The notes beneath the pieces are model-generated. The model was not told where the DNA came from. It made no database searches and saw nothing but the letters and a program-made list of their open reading frames with translations. A program made the position numbers and the translations under genes. From Sarcophilus harrisii (lineage: Eukaryota; Chordata; Mammalia; Dasyuromorphia; Dasyuridae), in NCBI RefSeq assembly GCF_902635505.1, contig NC_045426.1, positions 564,969,818-565,033,817 of the forward strand: DNA of 64,000 nt. The letters run 5' to 3'. This document shows, one piece after another, positions 10,140-23,169 of this stretch; positions within the stretch are counted from its first letter, which is position 1, and each line of letters opens with the position of its first letter.

Positions 10140-11334
10140 CGCACTCCCTTTGAGCAGTACTTAGCATTTTCCCAAATGATGGGTTCAGTGATAACTTAGA
10201 TAATCATATCCAAAATCAAATCTCAAATCAATATCAAATTGAAGTTGCAGGAGATTTTATCTAATCACAATTTTTCCCCATGTTGCAGTAACAGTTAACA
10301 ATAAATACATATAGGTCTCATGCATCATTTTTATTTAAAATCCATCCAGATATAGAAAAATTGGAACCACTTCTGTTTATATTTTAAGGAATAGGATTTC
10401 AGTATAGTCAGTTATGCTAGAGAAGAGTAAGTAGTAACTTAAGAACTATCTTGTATCACTTAAAAGAAAATCTGATTTTCTTATAATGTTATTTAATCTT
10501 GGATTAGAAAATGTATAAAAACACACTATTAATGATTTTTCCCCACATTTAAGAACAATTTTGTTTCATATAAATTCATTTATTACAATTAATTGAGACC
10601 CTGAGAAGTGGCTTTTCTATGATCACTCAGTGAGGCTGACTGATGTCATCCAAAGCCAAATCTCTATCACTCATAAAAAAAAATTTAAAAACCAGTACTG
10701 CAAAGCACTCCTTTTAGGAACAGTTAGGGCAAGAGCCTGATAGGTAGTTAGGGGACAGGGACAGATGAAGAAGAAACATTATGGATAGAATCTGGTATAT
10801 CTTACCCATGAACAGTCTCAAATCTTAAACTGGGGTAGGGGTAAGCAATGAGGAGAAATGGGACTAGCTCCACTAGGCTACATTGCTGGATAGATGCTTC
10901 AAGGAAGGATCAAAGACTGGGCCAGATGCAAATTTTGCTAGTTAGACTTCATTTATAAGGTCTGAGGATAAGGCTGGTAACCTGATAAGGCTCTCAGCCT
11001 ATGAATGAGTCTAACTCTTGGGCCCAGTCAGCTCTCATGGGTGAAAGTTGATGAGCAATCAGATCAGGATGAAATGTAGGGCTTCCTCCTTAGGTTATAC
11101 TTGCTTTCAACCAGGTCCTCACTCAGGTGCTAGAAATTGCCCTCTCTAGAACTAGTTTCATGACTAGACAAGGGGCTACTGAAGCTCATTTCAAGGTGAT
11201 GAGCAGCAGGTCCAAGGCCCAAGAGATCAGGAACTGGACCTCTGTATCAAGTATTTGAGAGCAAGGGAGGGCAACCTCTCAAAGCTGTGCAAGTAGAACT
11301 GCTATTTCCCCAACTTGCCAGAATTTAGGAGGTG
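10140..11334. other. Spacer between two L1 elements, no gene seen
   Basis: No coding frame or named repeat is supported. A short GAGACCCTGAGAAGTGG...GATCACTCAGTGAG stretch (about 10595-10640) resembles a decayed MIR tail on the minus strand, but too weakly to call. Confidence 0.3.
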
Positions 11335-13400
11335 GATCCAGGATGGCAGAGTTAGACAGGGACTTCCCTGAGCTTACCCCCAAACCCTCCCAATATTTTT
11401 AAAATTGCTTCTCAATGAGATGAGCTTTTAGGGTTTTGTAAGTGCTTTTCTATAGAATTGTCTCCCAATATCTTTAAATAGTTACTCTAAACAAATTCTA
11501 GAGTTACAGAACTCACAGAAAGAGGGAGGGAAACACATTTTCAGTCCAGGACAACTTGGAAAGTCATTGGGAAAGATCTGTTGCACCAGGGTAAGAGTGG
11601 AGCGCAATCTAGCATAGGCCATTGCAGCTTAGCCCCAGCTTTACCAGCCTCAGAATGAATGACTGAATGATAGCAGTGTTGTTTTTCACACTTCTCAGTC
11701 AGTCCATAAATTGTAAAGGGGTTGAACAAGTGGTGAGAACAAGATTATAGGGTTCTCTCTGCCCATATTCAAAATCAGATCACATTCCTGGATAGCAGTC
11801 CCAGAGCAAGAAGGAGCACTAACACACCAAAGTTTGTAGCCATAGTGGAGAGGGGACACTCTTCCCAGTTCCAGGGCAGAAAAGAGTTTTGTGATCACTC
11901 AAAGACCAGGGCACAGGCCAAAAGAGTAGTAAACACACCTGTCCTTAGATCATACCTTGAAAAAACTGAAAACATATAGATCCATTGAAGTATCTCTAAA
12001 AACAGCTACACAGAATCCCTAAAAGTTGGAACAATGTACCCTCCACCAGAAATCAAAACCTACTTTTACAAAAAGTTAAAGTCAAGTAATAAGCTAGGAA
12101 AATGAGCAAACAGGAAAACATTCTGACTAAAAAAAGATACTACAGTGACAAGGAAGATTGAAACACACTCAAAAGAAGAAAACAAAGTTCAAGTTCCTAT
12201 CTTCAAAGCCTTCAAGAAAAATATGAATTATTCTCAGGCCATGGAAAAGTTCAAAAAGGATTTTGAAAATCAAGCAAGAGAAATAGAAGAACAATGGGGA
12301 AGCGGGAGGAGTGATGCAAGAAAATCATGAGGATCAAGCCAACAGCTTGATAAAGAAGATACAAATAATAATAATGATAATGACGATGAAAAAATAAAAG
12401 CTAAAAAACAGACTAGGACAAATGGGAAAGGAAGTATAAAAAGCCAATGAGGCTAATACTGCCTTAAAAAGCAGAGCTGGTCAAACAGAAAGAGAGGCAC
12501 AAAAATTCACTAAAGAAAAACTCCTTAAAGAGAACTGGAAAATGAAGGGAGATGGGAAGAGAGGGGAAGGGGGAGGGGGAAGGAGACAATCCACTGAAGA
12601 AAATAACTCTTTTAAAAAGAAAGTTGGAGAAATTGAAAAGGACGTACAAAAGCTCACTGAAGAAAATAATTCCTTAAAAATTAGGATTAACCAAGTGGAA
12701 GTTAATGACTTTATGAGAAATCAAGAAACAATAAAACAAAAACAAAATGAAAAATAGAAGACAATGTGAAATATCTCCTTAGAAAAACAATTGGCCTGGA
12801 AAACTGATGCAGGAGAGATAAGTTAATAATTATTGGACTATTTGAAATCCATGATCCAAAAAAAGATTCTGAACATGATCTTTCAAGAAATTATCAGAGA
12901 AAGCTGCCCTAATATTCTAGAATCAGAGGGTAAAATAGAAATTAAAAGAATCCATCAACACCTCCTGAAAGAGATCCCAAAATGAAAACTCCAAGGGTAT
13001 ATTATAGCCAAATTCCAGACATCCTAAATCAAGGAGAAAATAATGCAAGCAGATAGAAAGAAATAATTCAAATATCATGGAGCCAATCAATATAACATAA
13101 GATCAAGACCAACCAATACATTAAAGGATTGGAAGACTTGGATTATAAGCAAGAATCACCTACCCAGAAAAACTGAGAATAGTCCTTCAGGGGAAAAGAT
13201 GAATATTCAATGAAATAAAAGATTTTCAAGCATTCTTGGTGAAAAAAAATAGAACTGAATAGAAAATTTGACTCAGATACTTGACTCAAGAGAAGCATAA
13301 GAAGATAATCAAGAAAGGTCAGTCATAAAGGACTTGATGACACTGCACTTGTTGCATTGGTTATATTCCTATATGGAGATACAGTTTGTGAAGGTAATTT
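11335..13400 (+). mobile_element. L1-family 5' UTR and ORF1 (L1 or half-L1)
   Basis: The element starts with GGTGGATCCAGGATGGCAGAG, the promoter-like 5' end typical of marsupial L1, with CTCTAAACAAATTCTAGAG and a GCCCAGC-like block. Degenerate ORF1 follows: a coiled-coil stretch (AMEKFKKDFENQAREIEEQW near 12238-12297; VGEIEKDVQKLTEENNSLKI near 12625-12684), then an RNA-binding part (FQEIIRESCPNILE). ORF1 is broken by several stops. The same 5' end recurs at 53300-53980. A half-L1 (HAL1) origin is possible because no matching 5' ORF2 follows. Confidence 0.7.
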
Positions 13401-13800
13401 TGAAATGAAAATTGAAGCAAATTTCTCTGATAAAGACCTTATTTCTCAAATATACAGAGAACTTTTAAATTTAGCGCTTATATACTTTATTGTAATTACA
13501 TCACTACAGCATACTGATTATGTGTGAACTAGAGAACCATTATATCACCATCTAAGTACTAAATATATGTGTGAACAAGAGAACCATCATCTCATCAATT
13601 CCACTGAGTTAACACCTTGTTTCAAGTATACTTCCCCAGAGTTCCAGCCCTCTACAAATAAGATCCAATTCCCAACTGATAAATGATCAAAAGATATGAA
13701 CAGCTTTCAGGTGAAACAATCATAACTATTTGTAGCTTTATGGAAAAAAAAGCAAATTAAAGCAATTCTGAGTTGCTACTACATATGTATTAGATTGAAT
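13400..13800 (+). mobile_element. L1 ORF2 3' fragment joined to the ORF1 piece
   Basis: From GATAAAGACCTTATTTCTCAAATA this matches the late ORF2 region (compare 6560-6750 on the minus strand), continuing through AACTGATAAATGATCAAAAG. It follows the post-ORF1 region directly, so about 3 kb of a normal L1 is missing. The copy was either internally deleted or two fragments lie side by side. Confidence 0.6.
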
Positions 13801-13869
13801 AACAGGGCCTACCCACTATTGAAACTATGAAAACTAAGGAGATAATCCTAGTCAAGCAAGAGTCCAGGC

Positions 13870-14020
13870 TGGAAAAGGCAGCTTGGGGGTATGGTGGCTA
13901 CTGCAGCAATCCAGAGGTCATAAACTGGGGTTCTGGTGGTTGCTTCAAGAGCTTTGGTGGATACAGCAGTGCATTAGCAGGGTCATAGTCTGGGGCTACA
14001 GTAGCTCCTGCAGGGGCTTG
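13870..14020 (+). repeat. Imperfect internal duplication
   Basis: GCAGCAATCCAGAGGTCATA followed by AACTGGGG, and GCAGTGCATTAGCAGGGTCATA followed by GTCTGGGG, look like two diverged copies of a unit of about 70 bp rich in TGGTGG and CTCC. No coding frame is evident. Confidence 0.35.
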
Positions 14021-14287
14021 TAAAAAAGGAATCTCGGAAAAGTAGTCTAAATTTATGTCCATTTGAACATAGTTAAGAGAAGATAAAATGGACTAATTAT
14101 CAGTCTGTGTTTATGCTTTCTTTTACCTTCATTTCTGCACCCTGGCCTTTTCTTTCCCATAATCAATGGGTTTTTTCCTATTGTCTCTCTTCTATGAGAT
14201 TTCCATTAGCAACTAATTGTTATTATTTAGCATAGCCCTAACCAAAGTAAGGAGGAAAAAATCAGAGTTACCTATACCTGAATTTTC

Positions 14288-15365
14288 TTTTCTTGTTTTT
14301 TCTTATTGAAGTTTTTTTTTACTATTCAAAACATATGCAAGGATAATTTTTCAATACTGACCCTTGAAAAACCTTGTGTTCCAATTTTTCCCTCCCTTCT
14401 CCCAACCCCTTCCTCTAGATAATATGTAATCCAATATATGTTAAACATGGTAAAAATATATGTTAAATCCAATAAATGCATACATATTTATACACTTATT
14501 TTGCTGCACAAGAAAAATCAAATCAAACCAGAAAAAAATAAGAAAGAAAATAAAATTCAAGCAAACCACAACAAAAAGAGTGAAAATGCTATGTTGTGAT
14601 CTACCCTCAGTTCCCAAACTTCTCTCTCTGGGTATAGAAGACTCTCATCCTCACAAGATCATTGGAATGGGCCTGAATCATCTCATTGTTGAAAAGAGCC
14701 TCGTAGGTCAGAATTGAACATCATATAATCTTGTTGCCATGTACAATGATCTCCCAGTTCTGCTCATTTCACTTAGCATAGGTTCATATAAGTCTCTCCA
14801 GTTCTTTCTGAAATTATCCTGGTGATCATTTTCCAACTGATGAGCATCCACTCAATTTTCAGTTTCTTGCCACTACAAAGAGGGCTGCCACAAACATTTT
14901 TGCACACGTGGGTCCCTCTCCTTCCTTTAGTATCTCTTTGGGATATTAGCCCAGTAGTAACACTGCTTGATCAAAGGATATGCACAGCTTGAAAACCTTT
15001 TGGCTTTAGTTCCAAATTGCTCTCCAGAATGGTTGAACCCGTTCACAATTCTATCAACAATTTATCAGTGTCCCAGTTTTCCCACATCCCCTCCAACATT
15101 TGTCAATATTTTTTCTTGTCATCTAAGTCAATCTGAGAGGTGTGTAGTGGTATCTCAGAGTTGTCTTAATTTGTATTTCTCTGATCAATACTGACTTAGA
15201 ACACCTTTTCATATGACTAGAAATGGTTTCAATTTCTTCATTTGAAAATTGTCTGCTCATATCCTTTGATCATTTATCAATCAGAGAATAATTTGAGTTC
15301 TTATAAATTTGAATCAATTCTCTATATATTTTGAAAATGAGGACTTTATCAGAACCCTTGAATGT
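14288..15365 (-). mobile_element. 5'-truncated L1 with perfect TSD
   Basis: A minus-strand L1 3' end: a T-rich start, the 3' UTR (variant with AAGCAAACCACAACAAAAAG) and about 620 bp of decayed ORF2 C-terminus. It is bounded by a perfect 15-bp duplication TATACCTGAATTTTC at 14273-14287 and 15366-15380. It is more diverged than the L1 at 5583. Confidence 0.9.
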
Positions 15366-15381
15366 TATACCTGAATTTTCA

Positions 15382-16109
15382 GGCAAAGCTTACCCATAAA
15401 TAATCACATGTTCTAAGAAAATATGTGACTGGGGATCATTCATCCAGATCACCAGCTGTTCTGAAATCAGCATCTCTGCTAGAAGCAATCTCTGCTTCCA
15501 GTCCTACTTATAACTCAACAGAGCTGCCTATAGGTCCGCAAACTGCTTTTGCCAATGCTTCTCTGGAAACTGGATTCTTCTACAAATCTGCTTCTGGCTG
15601 AATGTCTCAGCTTCCTAGGGACCTTTAGTTGCTATTTGTTCTAATTATTCTCTTAGGGAAATTTAATATTAACCCAGGGACTATTTCAGCCCTTTTGGAA
15701 CTAGAAACAACCCTACATTTAGAAAAGAAAATTAGATATTTAAGTCTTGTGTTTTACTTTACTGATGAGCAGAACCTTTGGGTTATAGTCCAAAAACTAC
15801 ATTCAAATATTATTATAACCTTGTGTGGGAAGTCTGGGTACTTCTGAATAAACATTATGCATCTCATTGGCACATCCTCCAAGAAGTTGCAGTGAAATAT
15901 GATAGTAGATTTCTTCTATTCTCTCATCTGACTTCAGTTCCTGCATGTCACCACCACAGAGGCAAGATAGCATTAGACCTTGTCTAATTGAAATAATGCT
16001 ATGGAAGTGTTCTAGGATTGTCTGAGAAAAGGTGTCATGTTGTAGAGTTTATCTATAAAAATAACCCCGCACATCTATAGTGTACAACAAAAATAGCTGC
16101 TTGCTTCGC
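15382..16109. other. Spacer, no gene seen
   Basis: Short chance frames only. No SINE or LINE landmark and no credible exon. Confidence 0.35.
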
Positions 16110-16520
16110 AGATAATTTTTTTTTTAAATCAAAATAATTATTCTCTACTAAAACAGGGGGGAGAGAAACAGACATTCAGACCGAGAGAGAGACTAAGCGA
16201 GACAGAGAAAAAAAAACAGAGAGACAGAGAGAGAGAATCATACTTAATTTGTATTCATTCTGTGTATACACACCAAAAAAAATGTATAAGATGTATTATG
16301 TCTTTGCTTTTCCCAGTTGAATCTCTATTAGTTTTCTCGTGATATTTCCATACTTCTCACTGATTTTCAATTTGGATAATTAAGAGTCATTGCCCTGGCT
16401 CCAACCTTCCAGAGCCCCTGCAATCACTGTGCTATGTATTCTATAACCTTCCTGGTCCACATGCTGGCATACTATTTGATATTTTGCAAATTTTCCAGCT
16501 CTGGTTAGTATAAAAGCCGA
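16110..16520 (+). repeat. Unclassified dispersed repeat, copy B
   Basis: The diverged partner of 600-1060, in the same orientation with the same block order. It also holds a GA-rich run at 16157-16235. Edges are approximate. Confidence 0.4.
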
Positions 16521-16899
16521 GTATCTGTTCTCAAAAAAACACAATGCTTATATGATCAAGAATTACTAGAGCTAGTTGAAATGCTTCCTCCAAACTAGAA
16601 ACAGTCAAATTCAATGAAATCTTGGTGGTTTTTAGTCTAATATAACAGTCTTGTACAAATAATGGTTGCAGAGTAGATGAGATGAATGTTTCCTTTAACA
16701 ACCCATAATAATGATAATATTTGTATAGTACTTATCTCCAGAGACAAATTTCCAACCCCTACTCAATGGCACACAAAGTCTCTGTGGATAAGACTACAAT
16801 CTGAAAACTGAGTAAAGGATCCTCCCTCATACAAAAATAATTTGAGTCTAATGGCAAAATATACCTCACTCTTATCCAGTTTGTTGACTAGTCAACCAC

Positions 16900-18531
16900 T
16901 ATTAAGATTGTCTAAGTGCTTGCTTTTAAATTGATATACTCTCCACTACTACTGAGCCCAATGGGCAAATATAAAGGCATTGAATTAAAAATAAAATAAA
17001 ATTTGGTGACCATCTTCCATAATCTCAATCTTTATGGACAACTACAATTTGCAGTCAAGATTGTTGGATCTGTTGATGACTTTGATTGTATTCTTATCAT
17101 TGCCAAATTCCCCCTCTATAGCACCTTTAATCAGGTGTCAAGATCCTCTGACCAACAGGCAAACTGTTTTTCCTTAACATATCTCTAAGGAAATAATAAG
17201 AAAATTGGCACAGATCCATCGAGGCAAGTAACTTCATCCCATGAATACTGTCCAACATCATTGGTACAGCCAAGGGCAGCAAATTCATTCCCTGTTTTTG
17301 GTAGCTTGTTGCTGACTCTTAAGGAAGGAGAACCATCTCTTGCCATTTAAAAAATGGCATTTTCATTGTTCAATCCAAGGTACTATTGAGGACCATACCG
17401 TTTATAAAATGAAAGGAAATACAGAACAACAGAAAAGTATTCACTGTTTTAATTTCTGTCAGACTCCAGGTTTCAATCTATTGCTTGGAACCAAATCAGA
17501 TTTCATGTAAAATGAGGAATAGATTCTTTTGGGTTGTCAATTAATGATGAGTTTGTCCCCAAAAAATATTCAATGCTATCTACATGACAACTGTCCTCAT
17601 ATTGTCCAGTATCTTATAAGATTATCTGACGTATCAGCCAGACACTATGGCTGGAATTATCTATAAGATACATGGAGACATTGGTTTTCATGCTGTATGG
17701 TTTATTGCTCAAATATACCCTCATTTTAGCTTGTATTAGCAATTCCAAAGTTAAATTAAAAAGCATAGGACAAAAGGGACAACATTGTTTTATTCTTATA
17801 TAAATAACGAGATTCAGAAAAAAAAAAAACTATGCTTAGAATGAAGTCTTTGTATCCTTATAGTCTTTGTATGACATTAATGCCCTCATGCAAGCAAGCC
17901 ACTCTACTTCAATGCCAATTGGATGGTGTTTTTGGCACTGAGTCAAATGTATTTGTTAAATCCATACACTCTTAAGTTTTAGCCTCTTCAGGGATAGAAT
18001 GTAGTGAGAAATTATATTCATAGCGTATGTTGATTGATGTTGAAGCTCTTTTGATCCCTAACCTCCTAATACATTCATTACTAATCTCCTAACCTTTTTG
18101 ATAAAACTGAGATATGTCTCATCCATCGTATTACCTAGGATATGTGTCTCCAGATGGAAGGAAAATTCTCATCACCTTTCTTATACATTAAAATGGTATT
18201 AGAAATTTGTAGCTCCTTTAGGACAATTAAATTTGTGTAAAATGTTAAAAATAGTTAATAAAATATGTTCCTTATAGATCAATCCCTTTTTGTGTCCAGT
18301 ACATAATGTTATATAATGTGGAAAATTCCTTCTTATACCATCTCACATGAGCCTAAATTACAAGATGCATCAAGGAGCCCAGGAATGAGTTTTCCATATC
18401 AGCCAGAGTGTAAAAATTAGGTATCATTAGGTGTAAAACTAGGAAGAAATTAGTGTTAGAAGCGAACATCTTTAAAATACAAAATTGATATTGGCATCTG
18501 ACAAAGAGGAAACTTCACTGAATGTATTGAG
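16900..18531 (-). mobile_element. Very decayed non-LTR retrotransposon, 3' part
   Basis: Minus-strand translation near 17690-17785 gives CPMLFNLTLELLIQ, which fits reverse transcriptase block 5 (xGDSLSPxLFNLxLxPL), followed by YLSNK and SMYLID about 25 residues on, where the YxDD block belongs. Elsewhere the frame is broken many times. The motif spelling suggests the R4/Dong or a neighbouring clade rather than L1, but this is a weak call. A separate L1 at 18544-19354 interrupts it. Confidence 0.35.
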
Positions 18532-18543
18532 AAAAGTTAGTCC

Positions 18544-19354
18544 TACTAATACATTATTGGTGGATTTGTGAATGTATCCAGCCATTCTGGAGACCAATTT
18601 GGAACTATACCCAAAGGGCTATCAAACTGTTCATACCCTTTTGATCCAGCAATGTTTCTACTGGGCTTATATCCCACAGAAATCTTAAAGAAGAGAAAGG
18701 GACCTATATGTGCAAGAATGTTTGTGGCAGCCCTTTTTGTAGTGGCCAAAAACTGGAAACTGAGTGGATGCCCATCAATTGGAGAATGGCTGAATAAATT
18801 GTGGTATATAAATATTATGGAATATTATTGTTCAGTAAGAAATGACCAGCAGGATGATTTCAGAAAGGCCTGAAGAGACTTACATGAACTGATGCTGAGT
18901 GAAATGAGCAGGACCAGGAGATCATTGTACATGGCAACAAGATTATATGATGATCAATTCTGATGGATGTGGCTCTTCTCAACAATGAGATGATTCAGAT
19001 CAGTTCCAATGATGTTGTGATGAAGAGATCCATCTACACCTATATAGAGAACTATGGGAACTGAGTATGGTTCACAACATAGTATTTTCACTCTTTTTGT
19101 TGTTTGCTTGCATTTTATTTTCTTTCTCATTTTTTCCCAGTTTGATGTGATTTTGGGGGGCATCAAGATAACTGTTATATGTATGTATATATTGGATTTA
19201 ACATGTATTTCTACCATGTATAACATATATTGGACTACTTACCATCTGGGGGAAGGAGTGAGGCTGGGTGGAAATTGTAACACAAGATTTTGCAAAGATT
19301 AATGTTGAAGAATTATCCATGCATATGTTTTGAAAATAAAAAGTTTTAATTAAA
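18544..19354 (+). mobile_element. 5'-truncated L1 with TSD
   Basis: A plus-strand L1 3' end with ORF2 C-terminal coding (NCSYPFDPAMFLLGLYPTEI, then SIGEWLNKLWYI) and a 3' UTR ending AATAAAAAGTTTTAATTAAA. It is flanked by AAAAGTTAGTCC (18532-18543) and AAAAGTTAATCC (19355-19366), one mismatch in 12. It is inserted into the older element on both sides. Confidence 0.9.
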
Positions 19355-19366
19355 AAAAGTTAATCC

Positions 19367-20460
19367 GATACTATCTCTGAATCTGAACTTCTACTTCTTT
19401 AGGATTTGGTATTATAGATGTTATTAAAATTCTTCCAAATACTGTTGCATGTAAAATCCTTATGTGATTTTTTTTGATGAAATTCATTATTCTTACCTGG
19501 AAATCTGCTCTGTTTTTTGATGGTCAAAAATTGCAAATCAACCAGATAAAAGTAGAGTCCTAAAATTATCTGGTAGTACTTGTTCTATTACCATCTTCCC
19601 TGTTTAGTGGTATCTCTGATACTTCAGTTAAAAATATCTGAGAAGCATCCACATCAATGGATTCATCATTAATTTTATTACTTCATTACATTTCCTGAGG
19701 GACTTTTCCTATGTCAAATTAATTTCTATTCATGTTCATTTCTTTACTATTCTCAAATCTATTGGCCTGGGCTATCTCTAATAGGGCTTAAATAGACCTA
19801 TTAATAAGCTTTGGAACTTTCTCCATGTGTACTGAAAAAAAGGCTCTTTATTGTTGCTAGTACTTGACTGTTTTGGATGGCCTCCACAAAAGACATGGAA
19901 GAAGAGAGGACATGTTCTTTTAGCATAGATGGAGGTATATGAAATCTAAACAGAGCAAAGCTCCTTAATAATAACTAATATTGTTGGGATTACTGGATAC
20001 AGTGCATCAATGACTTCAAAGGAGCACACTCCTTGTTGAAACTTTTTTCTGCTCTTTAACATGATAAATATTATCTAATGTCTTAATCATTAAAGACAAA
20101 CTTCCATCTGGGATTTTCTGACAGGGTTTGATAAGCCTCCATGCTGCTCACAGAACTTTGAAAGTGAGTCTCATCATTGACATCTAAAATCTATAGCCAA
20201 CACAAAATTCACTATACAATTTTCTCAACCACTCTCTTCTTCATCTGATTTCATTAGTCAAGAGCCAATTTCAGATTAAAATCTAACTGGAGGATATAAA
20301 AACTTCCCATTACTAATGCTAAACCTATGTTTAATCTTAAATCATCATTATTTACCCAACCCTAAAACTGTCTCTGAACCCGAATAGTAAGTCTGAAGTT
20401 GTACCTTTGATTCTCTTCATTAATACTTACCTATCTTGATCTTATAATATTCCACTATTA
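19367..20460 (-). mobile_element. Very decayed non-LTR retrotransposon, 5' part
   Basis: Minus-strand reading near 19610-19700 gives PQEMYWSNKINDESIDVD-like text. It fits the inter-domain region that precedes reverse transcriptase blocks in non-LTR elements, and it lies in the right order with the piece at 16900-18531. The support is the motif order and the uninterrupted character across the L1 insertion site. No clade can be fixed. Confidence 0.25.
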
Positions 20461-20522
20461 ATAAAAAAAAATTTGTGGAGGACTCAAGCTTTTGTTTGGA
20501 GCTTTAAAAAATTAGAGAAATA

Positions 20523-20673
20523 GGGGCAGCTAGGTGGTGCAGTGGATAGAGCACCAGCCCTGAAGTCAGGAGAATCTGAGTTCAAATCTGGTCTCAGACA
20601 CTTAACACTTCCTAGCTGTGTGACCCTGGGCAAGTCACTTAACCCCAATTGTCTCAGCAGCCAAAAAAACACC
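20523..20673 (+). mobile_element. tRNA-derived marsupial SINE with TSD
   Basis: A full-length copy from GGGGCAGCTAGGTGGTGCAG through GAGTTCAAATCTGG and CTGTGTGACCCTGGGCAAG to CAATTGTCTCAGCAGCC and a short A run. The short duplication AGAAATA lies at 20516-20522 and 20674-20680. It is close to intact in its consensus boxes. Confidence 0.95.
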
Positions 20674-20681
20674 AGAAATAG

Positions 20682-21849
20682 ACAAGAAAATTTATGAATA
20701 GAAGGAAATTCTTACCCAAAATGGAAATCCTTCTGTTCTAGAATTTAGTCCTGAAATTAATTTTAGTTTTGTTTTTTAAATATGGACATAAGGATCTTGA
20801 AAGACTTGGGAAAAAACGTGTCTCAAAATATATTGTTTATGTAATGATCATCCTAATCCTCTGTTATCCAAGTAATGTTGAATCATTAGCAGGTGATCAA
20901 AATGTTGAAAAGTGGCTCCATCTGGTGTTGAAGATGCATTTCCATTGTGTATTTGACATGTCTTGCACAAACTGCTCCGGATTGTGATATGATCTCCCAT
21001 CACTCCTCAAGAAGAGGCTCAGGCCCATGAAATACCAGAATCAATGGTTTTGTGCTTTCATAAGGTGCTTTAACACATATATAGAAACAAAAGCAAAAGA
21101 CAATATGGGCCCCTACTTGGGGATTGGTCATCAGAAATTAAATATTATGTATTCAATGCAATCTTCTCTCATTGTAAAAAGGAAATAGACTTTTTTTTTT
21201 TTTTCATTTTACTTAACCTTCTAAAAAATCTTCCTCTCCTTCAGCCTTGAAACCTGGACTTAGAAAGAAAGGACATAAATCCTGATGTCTGACTAGGCAG
21301 AACCAGAGTTCTGTTACTTAGTGGCTAGAGTGACTTGGTGATTTCATTAATCCATTTTGCAAAAGTAGCTAAATTTTGCCAGAAGTGAGAAATGTAAAAA
21401 AATTAGGCACAGTCTTTGCTTTCCTTCTCCTCCTCCTCCTCAACCCTTAACTTACAGAGCTTTCCCTTTTGGAACTGATACAGTGGATGTTGTTTTTGGC
21501 GCCTGAGGCTTTGACTATATGCTATTCTCTAAACCTATATGGATTACTAAGGCTCCTGAATCTTGTTGGGCCCCTGAGATTGTTTGCTTCCTTAGGTTCA
21601 GTTTCTAATTACTTTTTCCTGATTCTGCTGCTGTTTACCCATTCATAAGTGGCCCTATACTAGTGACTACTTCCCTCTTTCTCTTATATCAGTTGCCATC
21701 ATTTTCTATTGTTTATTTACTAAAGGTTAGAATATATATGAATCTATAATTTATGCCCTAAATTAAAATAACTTGGAATGCAAATAAGTCTACCTATTAT
21801 AGGACGATATAATATTTAAATATGCTAAGCTATTTTATTGTGGACACTT
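20682..21849. other. Spacer, no gene seen
   Basis: AT-rich sequence with no supported exon or named repeat. A poly-T run lies near 21190. Confidence 0.4.
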
Positions 21850-22770
21850 AGTTCCACAAGTCCATTTTGGCTCATGATATTCTCTGAGCTCTCCCTCACC
21901 AAAGTAGGAGGGAACTAAGTTATGAAGGTCTTTGAATGCCAAAGAGAACATTTTGAATTTGATCCTAGAGGGCATAGAAAAACCTTGGAGTTTATTGAAA
22001 AGAGAAGTGACATAGACCTGGTTTTAGAAAAATCCCTTTAGGGATTGAATGGAGTATGGATTGGAGTAAGGAAAAATTTGAGGTAAAGTTGCTATAGGGT
22101 ATGAGGTGATAAGAGCCTGCATGAAAATGGTGGCAATGTCAGAAGAGACAAAGGGCCTATTTTAGAAATACTGAAATCAACAGACTTTGGCAAGAGATTG
22201 AAAATGGGATAGGTTGATGAGAAATGAGAAATCCAGAGTGACACCTAGGAGGATAATATAGCCCTCTAAAATTACAGGGGTTAGGAAGGTTGGGAGAGTT
22301 TAAAAGATAAGGCAATAAACTCCATTTTAGGCATATTGAATTCAAAATATCTGCTGGATATTCAGAGATGTCTGAAAGGCAATTGAAATTGTCAGCAGGA
22401 GGTCAGCAGAGTGATGGGGCAGAACAGGTAGATTTGATTATTATCAGCATAGAAATGGTAACTAAATCTATGAGAACTGATGAGTAGTATAGAGGGAGAA
22501 GAAAAGAAGGTCCAGAACAGAACCCTGAGGAATATCTGTGCTTAGTAAGCATGACCTGGAGGAAGACCCAGGAAAGGGTACCAAAAATATAGGAGAGCAA
22601 GAAGAGAATCCTGGAAGACTAGAGAAAAGAGAGTATTCAACAGTGAAAAGGCCTGCAGAGAGGTCAAAGAGAATGAGGATTGAGAAAAGAAAGTTGAATT
22701 TGGTAGCTAAGATCATTGCTAAATGTGGATTATTATTAAGTTTTGGTAGAATAATATAGTCAGAAATCAG
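21850..22770 (-). mobile_element. Ancient CR1/L3-type LINE fragment
   Basis: Minus-strand translation near 22480-22530 gives DIPQGSVLDLLFFSLYTTHQ, the CR1/L3 reverse transcriptase block 5 (GVPQGSVLGPLLFSLY). Downstream on the minus strand come the late ORF2 parts, including LLFGIQRP-like text near 21930 for the usual FLAFKALH block. Many substitutions and several stops indicate a pre-marsupial-radiation age. The plus-strand wording (GTCTTTGAATGCCAAAGAG...GAGAAGTGACATAGACCTG) recurs in other copies here. Confidence 0.65.
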
Positions 22771-23169
22771 ATTTAAGGAGTTAAAGAAGAGAGCAAGAGG
22801 GGAAAAAGTGGCGACACCTATTGAAGATGACCTTTTTGAAGAGTATAAGGATCAAGGGAAAGTTTTTCAGGATAGGAAAAAACAAGAGCATATAAGTAGG
22901 CACTAGGAAATGAGCTGATAGACAGGAAGAGGTTGAAAATAAGTGATAGAGCTCGTATAACACACAGGGGTCGATTTGTGGGAGGATTCAGGATAGAAAG
23001 GTATGCCTTGAACAAGTAGAGGAAATAACTTTGTGAAGAATAATTCCCCTTCATTGTGTGAGCCAGGGATGAAGTAGGAGAAAATATGTGAGTGACAGAA
23101 AATGAGGAGGAAAATTTATAGTGAACCCAATCAGCTATATGATTTCCTCTTTTTTCCTCCTGAGGTTCT

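Noticed and set aside
12145-12757. Small coiled-coil proteins as separate genes
   Set aside because: They are pieces of a broken L1 ORF1.
18568-18873. 101-codon plus-strand protein as a host gene
   Set aside because: It is the ORF2 C-terminus of a truncated L1 (GEWLNKLWY, YYCSVRNDQQDDFRKA).
22468-22716. 82-codon minus-strand frame as a gene
   Set aside because: It carries the CR1/L3 IPQGSVLDLLFFSLY block and is broken on both sides.
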